A DNA stretch of 64,000 bases from NCBI GenBank assembly GCA_036504995.1, contig DASXUG010000005.1, forward strand, positions 248,001-312,000, read 5' to 3'. The translations under genes and the position numbers were made by a program. Origin of the DNA: DASXUG01 sp036504995. GTDB taxonomy: Bacteria; Pseudomonadota; Gammaproteobacteria; Burkholderiales; Methylophilaceae. This document shows positions 54,899 to 61,965 of this stretch, piece after piece; position 1 is the first letter of the stretch, and each line of letters opens with the position of its first letter. The notes beneath the pieces are model-generated. The model worked only from the letters and a program-made list of their open reading frames with translations. It ran no database searches and had not been told where the DNA came from.

Positions 54899-56152
54899 GT
54901 GAACACATTTACCTATAAAAATAGCGAACTACACGCTGACAATGTAGCCATCTCTCAAATTACTCAAGCGTTTGATACCCCTTGCTATGTGTATTCTAAA
55001 ACCGCATTAGAAAATGCGTTTAGACAGTTTTCTGCAGGCTTTGCAGGTACCGACCATTTGGTTTGTTTCGCGGTAAAAGCCAACCCTAGTTTGGCGATTT
55101 TGAACTTGTTTGCAAAGCTGGGCGCTGGCTTTGATATTGTTTCTGGCGGTGAGCTTGCACGCGTAATTGCAGCGGGGGGCGATCCAGCAAAAATCGTTTT
55201 TTCAGGAGTGGGTAAAACTGAGGCTGAAATGCGCGCTGCATTGGCGGCGGGCATTTTCTGCTTTAACGTAGAGTCAGCAGCAGAATTAACCCGCTTAAAT
55301 CAAGTGGCAGCAAGTATGAACAAAGTTGCGCCAGTGTCGCTACGCGTAAACCCAAATGTGGATGCAAAAACACATCCTTATATTTCTACAGGCTTAAAAA
55401 ACAACAAATTCGGCGTAGCATATGAAGATGCGCTGAGCTTATATCAGCAAGCCAACAGCATGAATAATATTGAAATTCACGGGGTGGATTGTCATATTGG
55501 TTCACAACTCACCGAGCTTTCTCCATTTTTAGATGCACTAGATCGCGTCTTGGTATTGGTCGACCAGCTCGAAGCCGCGGGCATTGCGATTCGTCATATC
55601 GATGCGGGTGGCGGTATTGGCATTTGCTACTCTGACGAAACACCGCCTGATTTTGCTGTCTACGCTGCGGCTATGCGCAAAAAACTCGACGGACGTAAAG
55701 TAAAGATGGTGTTTGAGCCAGGTCGCGCTTTAGTAGGCAATGCTGGGGCTTTAATTACCAAAGTTGAATATTTAAAGCACACCGAAAGCAAAAACTTTGC
55801 AATTGTCGATGCGGCAATGAACGATTTAATGCGGCCTGCGTTGTACGATGCCTACCACGACATTACCGCAGTTAAACCGCGTATACAAGCACCGCAGGTA
55901 TATGAAGTAGTTGGCCCAGTCTGCGAGAGCGGTGACTTTTTGGGTCACGATAGAGCGCTTTCGCTTGAGCAGGGTGATCTGCTGGCTATTCTTTCTGCAG
56001 GGGCTTATGGCATGAGCATGTCCAGCAACTACAACACGCGCCCACGTGCGGCCGAGGTGATGGTAGACGGGGATGATTTTTGGTGCATCCGCAAACGTGA
56101 GACCATTAGTGAGCTGTTCGCAGGCGAGTCTGCGATTAGCGAAAAACCGTAA
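54899..56152 (+). CDS. lysA: Diaminopimelate decarboxylase
   Basis: LysA makes L-lysine from meso-diaminopimelate with PLP. It has 417 residues. The PLP lysine lies in CFAVKANPSLAIL (about residue 61), the glycine-rich loop in HIDAGGGIGICY, substrate/PLP residues in VFEPGRALVGNAG, and the active-site Cys in VGPVCESGDFLG. The start is a GTG (54899), 3 bases after lptM, with which it is probably coupled. Alanine-racemase-type fold with a C-terminal beta domain. Confidence 0.97.
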   Translation: MNTFTYKNSELHADNVAISQITQAFDTPCYVYSKTALENAFRQFSAGFAGTDHLVCFAVKANPSLAILNLFAKLGAGFDIVSGGELARVIAAGGDPAKIVFSGVGKTEAEMRAALAAGIFCFNVESAAELTRLNQVAASMNKVAPVSLRVNPNVDAKTHPYISTGLKNNKFGVAYEDALSLYQQANSMNNIEIHGVDCHIGSQLTELSPFLDALDRVLVLVDQLEAAGIAIRHIDAGGGIGICYSDETPPDFAVYAAAMRKKLDGRKVKMVFEPGRALVGNAGALITKVEYLKHTESKNFAIVDAAMNDLMRPALYDAYHDITAVKPRIQAPQVYEVVGPVCESGDFLGHDRALSLEQGDLLAILSAGAYGMSMSSNYNTRPRAAEVMVDGDDFWCIRKRETISELFAGESAISEKP

Positions 56153-56315
56153 CAAAGGTTACATCATTTCGACATTAAATTGGGGTTGCATACCTAGAGT
56201 CGTTGGCGTAGATTAACACTTCCAAAAATTGTTACGGAGTTACAAGCGCACCAAGCAGGTATGACAATTTGGAAGATAAAAGTTAGTAAAAAAATATAAA
56301 ATTAGGGAGATGGAA

Positions 56316-56459
56316 ATGAAAAAAGTATTACTTTTAGTAGTAGCTACATTTGCGTTAAATGCCTTACCTGTTGTTTATGCTGATGAACCATTGCCAGAAA
56401 TTGCACCTGTGGATGAGCCAACGATTGAACCATTACCAGATATGGTGCCTGCACAATAA
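56316..56459 (+). CDS. Small secreted acidic Pro-rich peptide (47 residues)
   Basis: This frame has a strong ribosome site (AGGGAGATGGAA) and a textbook signal peptide: MKKVLLLVVATFALNALP, with cleavage near VYA. The mature part is about 25 residues, rich in Glu, Asp and Pro, with a loose repeat (DEPLPEIAPV, DEPTIEPLPDMVP). It ends 16 bases before a strong intrinsic terminator, so it looks like an expressed single gene. I know no family for it. It lies between lysA and purU. Confidence 0.7.
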   Translation: MKKVLLLVVATFALNALPVVYADEPLPEIAPVDEPTIEPLPDMVPAQ

Positions 56460-56475
56460 CTTGTGCCTGCAAGCA

Positions 56476-56505
56476 AAAAAGCCAGACCTATCGTCTGGCT
56501 TTTTT
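56476..56505 (+). terminator. Intrinsic terminator after the small secreted peptide gene
   Basis: AGCCAGAC (56480-56487) and GTCTGGCT (56493-56500), with A and T tails that extend the stem, form a strong hairpin with a 5-nt loop and a T run. It may also end purU transcripts from the other strand because of the symmetric A/T tails. Confidence 0.92.
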
Positions 56506-56527
56506 ATTGAATTTTGGCCTGAATGAA

Positions 56528-57382
56528 TTAGTCAAAAATCACAGTCTTATTTGCGTAAGGCAAAATTCGGTTTTCCACATGCCAGCGCACTGCACGCGAA
56601 AGCACGATACGCTCTAAATCGCGACCTTTTTGAATCAAATCTTCCACCTGATCGCGATGTGAAATACGGTCAATGTCTTGCTCAATAATCGGGCCTTCAT
56701 CCAGCACTTCTGTTACATAGTGACTGGTTGCACCAATCAGCTTGACCCCACGCTCAAAAGCGCGATGGTAAGGGCGTGCGCCAATAAAAGCGGGCAAAAA
56801 TGAATGGTGAATATTGATAATGCGTTGTGGATAACGCTTAACAAAGTCTGGTGACAAAATCTGCATGTAACGCGCGAGCACAATCAAGTCAATTTTATAC
56901 TCAGCAAATAATGCAAACTGCTGAGCCTCTGCATCAGCTTTGTTTTCTTTATTAACGACAATATGATGAAAAGGGATGCCGTAAAAATCAGCCAAGCGTT
57001 TTGTGTCTAAATGATTGCTGATAATGAGTGGAATTTCGCACTCTAGCTCACCACTTTGATGGCGATGTAATAAATCGGCTAAACAATGGTCATATTGCGA
57101 AACCATAATGGCAATACGTTGACGTTTTTGCGATAACTTGAGTTGCCATTGCATGCCGAGGCGCGTAGCAATTGGTGCAAAAAGCCCTGAAAAATTGTCT
57201 GCGTTCAAATTGCAATCGTTTAAATCCCATTCAACGCGCATTAAAAATAAATTATTTTCAGCGTCTTGATGTTGGTCCGCATGTAAAATGTTGGCGTTTT
57301 GCTGAAATAAAAAATCAGCAATCGCGGCAACTATCCCTTTTTGGTCGGGGCATGTGACAAGTAATGTAGCAGTGTTTTTCAT
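56528..57382 (-). CDS. purU: Formyltetrahydrofolate deformylase
   Basis: PurU hydrolyses 10-formyl-tetrahydrofolate to formate and tetrahydrofolate, balancing C1 pools. It has 284 residues: an N-terminal ACT domain (TLLVTCPDQKGIVAAIADFL) and a formyltransferase domain with RIAIMVSQYDHCLADLL, LARYMQILSPDFVKRYPQRI and IINIHHSFLPAFIGARPYHR. The catalytic Asn/His/Asp set is as in the family (His in NIHHSFLP; Asp in LDEGPIIEQD). In a methylotroph it could help make formate from C1 units (inference). Confidence 0.96.
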   Translation of the reverse strand: MKNTATLLVTCPDQKGIVAAIADFLFQQNANILHADQHQDAENNLFLMRVEWDLNDCNLNADNFSGLFAPIATRLGMQWQLKLSQKRQRIAIMVSQYDHCLADLLHRHQSGELECEIPLIISNHLDTKRLADFYGIPFHHIVVNKENKADAEAQQFALFAEYKIDLIVLARYMQILSPDFVKRYPQRIINIHHSFLPAFIGARPYHRAFERGVKLIGATSHYVTEVLDEGPIIEQDIDRISHRDQVEDLIQKGRDLERIVLSRAVRWHVENRILPYANKTVIFD

Positions 57383-57606
57383 GATGTTATTCAGTGAAAT
57401 CAGATCAGACGCGCATTATACAACTTAACCCGTGACAACTTAACCTGTTACAAGTGAACTGGTGATTAATTTCTAATCATTTATTCATGGATGCACATTA
57501 GAATGATGCAAGGCCTTAGGGCATGTGGTATCTTTCATTCAGTTAGTGTTGCATTTGCGCCAAGGCGCATATTTAAGAAAACTAAATTTAAAGAACTAAA
57601 TTTTTC

Positions 57607-58158
57607 GTGAAAAAACAATTACCTTATTTTTTAATCGCATTCGCTTTGCCAGTGACCGCAATGTTATGGTGGTGGGGGCTGTTTTCTTCGGCATCGGTAG
57701 GGTTTGCCCAAAGCGGCGGCTATCATTATGTTTACCTAGAAGCGACGGGGGCTTATTCAAAATTAAGTGATAAGCAAAATGAGGTGTTATTTTATTTGAA
57801 GCAACAAGGCGTTGAGCATGGTGCTGAAATTACCTTGGTGATGACAGATCCAAGAACCACGCCTTATAAAGACTTACAAGCGCGCACTGGCTATGTCGTG
57901 GATAAAAATGTGCAAGTAAAAGCGCCGTTGTTGACTGCGGATATTCCCGCGCAACAGATTGTGTTGGCCAAAATTAAGGCGCATCCACTACTGGCTTACG
58001 GCAAAACCTATTCTGCATTGTTAAATTTTACTAAAACCCAAAATATTCCATTTCATTTACCAACCATTGAAATTTATAATAAGAGCGTCTTGAGTGTTGA
58101 GATGCCCTTAATTGGCAACCAATTGCAAAAAAATGATGTGCTAAAATCATCTCCATGA
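57607..58158 (+). CDS. Membrane-anchored GyrI-like domain protein
   Basis: A 183-residue protein with one N-terminal hydrophobic segment (about 5-24) and a C-terminal domain with the layout of a GyrI-like small-molecule-binding domain (YVYLEATGAYSKLSDKQNEV, TDPRTTPYKDLQARTGYVVD, then HPLLAYGKTYSALLNF and PTIEIYNK). GyrI-like domains are usually cytosolic; here the domain appears to lie outside the membrane. The start is a GTG at 57607. It overlaps the next gene by 4 bases, so both are coupled. Function unknown. Confidence 0.72.
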   Translation: MKKQLPYFLIAFALPVTAMLWWWGLFSSASVGFAQSGGYHYVYLEATGAYSKLSDKQNEVLFYLKQQGVEHGAEITLVMTDPRTTPYKDLQARTGYVVDKNVQVKAPLLTADIPAQQIVLAKIKAHPLLAYGKTYSALLNFTKTQNIPFHLPTIEIYNKSVLSVEMPLIGNQLQKNDVLKSSP

Positions 58159-59069
58159 ATCTATTCGCCCTTATTGGAGCCCTGCTGCTCGGATATTATC
58201 GCCCCTTAAAACACAAAGATTGGCTTAAAGAGTTTTTTGCGCCTTTTGCAAAAATGATCGAGCAAAATTTTAACGGTGGTCAATACTCACATGGTGTTAT
58301 TGCTTGGCTTATCGCTGGCTTGCTACCTTCCGTGCTAGTCGCAGTTGCCTACTATTTATTGCTCGAAATGAATGCTTTGCTTGGCTTATTGTTAGGCGTC
58401 GCCGTGCTTTACCTTACCTTGCGCTTTAGCCAATTTGGGCAACATGCCGAGCAAATTATTGCAGCGCTTAGAGACTACAATATAGACCAAGCGAGACTAT
58501 TGCTTTCAGCTTGGGAAGGCTCAGAGAGCAACCATTACACGACAAATCAAATTGCAGTTGTCAGCATCGAAACCATTTTTAGGCGTGCCCATCATGGCTT
58601 ATTTGCGCCCATTTTCTGGTTTGCGGTGCTTGGGCCTGCAGGTGCATTGCTTTATCGCTTATCACACTTGCTAAAATCACAATGGACTACCACGGAAGGC
58701 AGTGCTTTTTATCAGTTCTCGCACCGTGTGTTTAATTATATGGAATGGTTACCAGCACGTGTCACAGGAGCGGCATTCGCTGTCGTGGGTGATTTTGAAG
58801 ATGCGGTATATTGTTGGCGTACGCAGGCTGCCTTGTGGCCTGATAAATTTTTAGGCATTATTCTCGCCAGTGGTGCGGGTGCGCTAGGCGTTAGGCTAGG
58901 CGAGTCATTGCCATATCGTGGCATTATAGATTTCCGCCCCGAGCTGGGCCTGGGCGACGAAGCCGATGCAGACTACTTGCAGAGTGCAGTTGGCCTAGTT
59001 TGGCGAGTGCTGATCTTAATGCTAGGATTATTAGTGTTGCTGACCTTTGCCCACTGGCTCGGCCGCTAA
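58155..59069 (+). CDS. CobD/CbiB-family membrane protein
   Basis: A 304-residue protein with about four hydrophobic segments of the CobD/CbiB-like family as it occurs in betaproteobacteria. Features: MNLFALIGALLLGYYRPL, FGQHAEQIIAALRDYNIDQA, YTTNQIAVVSIETIFRRAHH and FAPIFWFAVLGPAGALLYRL. True CbiB makes adenosylcobinamide phosphate in B12 synthesis; this shorter betaproteobacterial type, outside any cob operon, may have another role such as AmpE-like signalling, so I give no symbol. Confidence 0.85.
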   Translation: MNLFALIGALLLGYYRPLKHKDWLKEFFAPFAKMIEQNFNGGQYSHGVIAWLIAGLLPSVLVAVAYYLLLEMNALLGLLLGVAVLYLTLRFSQFGQHAEQIIAALRDYNIDQARLLLSAWEGSESNHYTTNQIAVVSIETIFRRAHHGLFAPIFWFAVLGPAGALLYRLSHLLKSQWTTTEGSAFYQFSHRVFNYMEWLPARVTGAAFAVVGDFEDAVYCWRTQAALWPDKFLGIILASGAGALGVRLGESLPYRGIIDFRPELGLGDEADADYLQSAVGLVWRVLILMLGLLVLLTFAHWLGR

Positions 59070-59137
59070 CTGGACTGACCTAAGCCTGTTCAAGTTAGAC
59101 TAAGTTAATTTCAAACCTTTGATGTAAGGCATTAATA

Positions 59138-60064
59138 ATGGATATATTACTTGCGAATCCACGCGGCTTTTGCGCTGGCGTTGACCGCGCAATTATCATT
59201 GTAGAACAAGCACTTGAAAAATTTGGTGCGCCTATTTATGTACGCCATGAGGTGGTGCATAACAAATATGTGGTGGATGAGCTGAAAGCTAAAGGTGCAA
59301 TTTTTGTTGACGATTTAGAAGATGTTCCTACAGGCAATACCCTTATTTTCAGCGCACACGGTGTATCAAAAGAAGTACGCGCTGAGGCTGAGCAACGTGG
59401 TTTGCGCGTATTTGATGCAACTTGTCCGCTGGTCACCAAAGTGCATATTGAAGTCGCCAAAATGCGCGCTGCTGATAAAGAAATTGTGATGATCGGTCAT
59501 AAAGGTCATCCTGAGGTGGAAGGTACGATGGGGCAGTCCGAAGGTGGCATGCATTTGGTCGAAACCCCAGAAGATGTGGCTAAACTTACTGTAAAAGACC
59601 CAACCAAGCTAGCTTACGTAACGCAAACTACACTTTCGATAGATGATGCGGCGACCATTGTGAGTGCACTCAAACAACGTTTTCCTGAAATTTCAGCACC
59701 TAAAAGTGATTCAATTTGCTACGCCACCCAAAACCGCCAAGATGCTATTAAAGTCATGGCTAAGGATTGCGATTTGGTTATTGTGGTTGGCTCACCCAAT
59801 AGCTCAAACTCTAACCGTTTAAGAGAAGTGGCACAAAATCAAGGCGCGGAAGCTTATATGGTCGATAACGCCAGCTATTTAGATCCCACTTGGGTTCTCG
59901 GCAAAAAACATATTGGTGTATCCGCTGGCGCATCAGCCCCAGAAATTTTAATTAAAGAGGTGATTGCCAAGCTAGAGTCGTTAAGTGGCGGAAAGGTGAC
60001 CGAACTAGAAGGCGTGGTAGAGAATGTGGTGTTTCAACTACCTAAAAATCTTACCTCAGCTTAA
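59138..60064 (+). CDS. ispH: 4-hydroxy-3-methylbut-2-enyl diphosphate reductase
   Basis: IspH performs the last step of the MEP isoprenoid pathway, making IPP and DMAPP at a [4Fe-4S] cluster. It has 308 residues. The cluster cysteines are in ANPRGFCAGVDRAI (Cys12), VFDATCPLVTKVH (about Cys96) and SICYATQNRQDA (about Cys197). Catalytic His/Glu residues lie in RHEVVHNKYVVDEL and the Thr/Glu region near TQTTLS. A symmetric terminator follows it. Confidence 0.98.
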   Translation: MDILLANPRGFCAGVDRAIIIVEQALEKFGAPIYVRHEVVHNKYVVDELKAKGAIFVDDLEDVPTGNTLIFSAHGVSKEVRAEAEQRGLRVFDATCPLVTKVHIEVAKMRAADKEIVMIGHKGHPEVEGTMGQSEGGMHLVETPEDVAKLTVKDPTKLAYVTQTTLSIDDAATIVSALKQRFPEISAPKSDSICYATQNRQDAIKVMAKDCDLVIVVGSPNSSNSNRLREVAQNQGAEAYMVDNASYLDPTWVLGKKHIGVSAGASAPEILIKEVIAKLESLSGGKVTELEGVVENVVFQLPKNLTSA

Positions 60065-60066
60065 TT

Positions 60067-60091
60067 AAAAAGGCGCTCTAAGCGCCTTTTT
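60067..60091. terminator. Bidirectional terminator between ispH and DoxX gene
   Basis: AAAAAGGCGCT and AGCGCCTTTTT form an 11-bp perfect stem with a CTA loop. The A and T tails serve as the T run in each direction. It lies directly after ispH and 30 bases from the convergent DoxX gene. Confidence 0.93.
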
Positions 60092-60120
60092 AATGATTGT
60101 TAAATTGCGATTTACACAGT

Positions 60121-60504
60121 TTATTTCTTTAAATTATCCAGCGCATATGCCGTGCTTGGATTATTACCAAGACTAATCAAGCCGCCAGCGATGCCTAAAT
60201 ATAAAAACATGACATCCAATACGACTTTGCCCAGAATAATCGCTAAGAATACTGAAAAACCAGCTAAGAAGAAGGCAAAGAATTTAGTTTTATAGCCAAA
60301 TAACAAAGCAAAACCACCTACAAGCTGAATCAAAATAAGTAGCGGTGCAAAAATGCCAGGCAAGCCAAATTGCTGACCCAGGCTTTGCTGATACATTAAA
60401 TAACCATCTGGAGTGCTGGTAATCGCCATCAGTTTACCAAAAACCAAGCCTAAAAAAACAAGTGATAATAAAACACGCGCGACGAATCCTAAATTTTTAT
60501 TCAT
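60121..60504 (-). CDS. DoxX family membrane protein
   Basis: A 127-residue DoxX-family protein with four hydrophobic segments: LGFVARVLLSLVFLGLVFGK at the start, a loop FGLPGIFAPLLILIQLVGGF, and two further helices. DoxX proteins are small membrane proteins linked in some organisms to quinone redox or thiosulfate oxidation (DoxD/DoxX); the role here is unknown. The gene is divergent from the small lipoprotein gene. Confidence 0.87.
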   Translation of the reverse strand: MNKNLGFVARVLLSLVFLGLVFGKLMAITSTPDGYLMYQQSLGQQFGLPGIFAPLLILIQLVGGFALLFGYKTKFFAFFLAGFSVFLAIILGKVVLDVMFLYLGIAGGLISLGNNPSTAYALDNLKK

Positions 60505-60619
60505 TACTTTTTACCTTTATAACCTTTATGTTCTTTAACATTTAAGTAACAATTACAAGTGAAGCATAATGCCTGTAAGCGCTATTTGCCGCAAGAGGCG
60601 AATCCTTGAAAGGGATAAA

Positions 60620-60823
60620 ATGGTAAATATAAAACTGTTTGACTTGAGATTGTTACTTTTGTTTTTTGCTACGTTAATCACTGCTTGTTCACCCACACAG
60701 AGTGAGCCGCCTAAAATTGCGGAAAGTCAGCGCCAAGTGTTAGATCAGGCAAAAACCGCAAACGATACGGTGATACAACAAGCCGATGAACAAAAAAAGA
60801 AAATTGACGCAGAAACTCAATAG
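60620..60823 (+). CDS. Small lipoprotein
   Basis: A 67-residue predicted lipoprotein. The signal is LRLLLLFFATLITAC with the lipobox ITAC, followed by a Ser/Pro linker and a charged helix rich in Gln, Lys and Asp (QRQVLDQAKTANDTVIQQAD). I chose the ATG 60620 because AAAGGGATAAA precedes it and it leaves a proper signal; the longer frame from 60569 adds a basic stretch. It is probably coupled to the acetyltransferase gene 3 bases further on. I do not recognise the family. Confidence 0.78.
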   Translation: MVNIKLFDLRLLLLFFATLITACSPTQSEPPKIAESQRQVLDQAKTANDTVIQQADEQKKKIDAETQ

Positions 60824-60826
60824 CTC

Positions 60827-61249
60827 ATGTTTACCATTGCAGAAACCACTTGGCAGAAAAACCGTACGAGCTTATCCGCCATCCGTGAAACAGTATTTAC
60901 TAAAGAGCAAAAAGTACCGATTGCGTTAGAGTGGGATGGTCTAGATGAAACAGCAGTTCATTTGATTGCATGGGATTTAGGCGGCTCGCCGATTGGCTGC
61001 GCAAGACTGTTATCTGATTACAAATTAGGGCGCATGGCAGTGTTGCCACAACATCGTATGCAAGGGGTAGGTAGTGCGTTGTTACAAGCCGCTGTTGACT
61101 ACGCGGCAGAAGCCAGATGGAACCACATCAGCATTTCTGCACAAACGCAAGCGATCGGCTTTTATATTAAGTCTGGTTTCGTATTAACAGGGGGCGAGTA
61201 CATGGACGCTGGCATTCCGCATCGGGATATGTGCTTATACTTTAACTAG
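60827..61249 (+). CDS. GNAT-family N-acetyltransferase
   Basis: A 140-residue GCN5-related acetyltransferase of the ElaA/YjcF-like kind. The acetyl-CoA loop is RMQGVGSALLQAAV, and the preceding strand LGRMAVLPQHR and later HISISAQTQAIGFYIKSGF are typical. The C-terminal FDxxGIPHxxMxL-type segment appears as MDAGIPHRDMCLYF. Substrate unknown. It begins 3 bases after the small lipoprotein gene. Confidence 0.9.
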   Translation: MFTIAETTWQKNRTSLSAIRETVFTKEQKVPIALEWDGLDETAVHLIAWDLGGSPIGCARLLSDYKLGRMAVLPQHRMQGVGSALLQAAVDYAAEARWNHISISAQTQAIGFYIKSGFVLTGGEYMDAGIPHRDMCLYFN

Positions 61250-61359
61250 TTGAGACTTTTGCTAATTTATAGCTAATCCATTAAAATTCATGCCATTCAA
61301 AAACGTATCTCGCAATTCGCACTAACTTTTAAACCAACTTTTCAATAGAAGGAAACTCC

Positions 61360-61902
61360 ATGTCAAAAATCGTATTTAAAGCGGGCGAAGCCACCGTGTA
61401 TTCAGAAGGTAAAGACGTTACCGCAGCCATGCCAGAAATCTTAATCGGTGCGGTCGATGGTCCTGTCGGTACTGCATTTGCCAACATGATGGCGCAAACT
61501 AAAGGCCACACTGCCATGTTTGCCGTGCGTGATATTAACCAATTGGTGCGCCCAGCCACAATGATGGTACCAAAAGTGACATTGAAAGACTCACTGAATA
61601 TTGAATTATTCGGTGGTGTGGTACAAGCTGCTGTGGCTGACGGTATTTTAGATGCAGTAATTGAAGGCATTATCCCTAAAGATCAAGTGAATGACTTGTG
61701 CATTATCGCCTTATTGTGGATCGATCCAGGCTGCGCAAAAGAAGCTAAATTGGACAAAGCTGACATGTACAAAAACAACTACGAAGCGATTAAATTAGCA
61801 TTGAAACGTGCTTTGAATGATGAGCCTAGCATTGATGAGTTAATTGCCAACCGCCATAAAATCAAACATTGCATGTGGGACGAAAGCTGGGGCGAAATTT
61901 AA
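61360..61902 (+). CDS. Formaldehyde-activating-enzyme (Fae) family paralogue lacking the catalytic His
   Basis: A 180-residue Fae-family protein. True Fae condenses formaldehyde with tetrahydromethanopterin in methylotrophs. The family frame is clear (GTAFANMMAQTKGHTAMFAV, DQVNDLCIIALLWIDPGC, NNYEAIKLALKRALNDEPSI). The segment that carries the catalytic His in Fae (EVAHIDLIIGPRGS in Methylobacterium) reads DVTAAMPEILIGAVDGPVG, with no His at this point. It is therefore a Fae-like paralogue (compare Fae2/Fae3 of other methylotrophs), probably without the standard activity; it may bind a pterin or formaldehyde. A GAAGGAAA ribosome site precedes the ATG. Confidence 0.85.
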   Translation: MSKIVFKAGEATVYSEGKDVTAAMPEILIGAVDGPVGTAFANMMAQTKGHTAMFAVRDINQLVRPATMMVPKVTLKDSLNIELFGGVVQAAVADGILDAVIEGIIPKDQVNDLCIIALLWIDPGCAKEAKLDKADMYKNNYEAIKLALKRALNDEPSIDELIANRHKIKHCMWDESWGEI

Positions 61903-61930
61903 TTTAGCCACGCATTAGGGTGAATACCCA

Positions 61931-61964
61931 AGGGTACAAGCTTTTACGATGAAGTTTGTACCCT
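61931..61964. terminator. Bidirectional hairpin between fae-like gene and phosphoesterase gene
   Basis: AGGGTACAAGCTT (61931-61943) and AAGTTTGTACCCT (61952-61964) form a 13-bp stem with one G-T pair and an 8-nt loop. It sits exactly between the convergent stops (61902 and 61966). The following T stretch is weak. Confidence 0.65.
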
Positions 61965-61965
61965 C

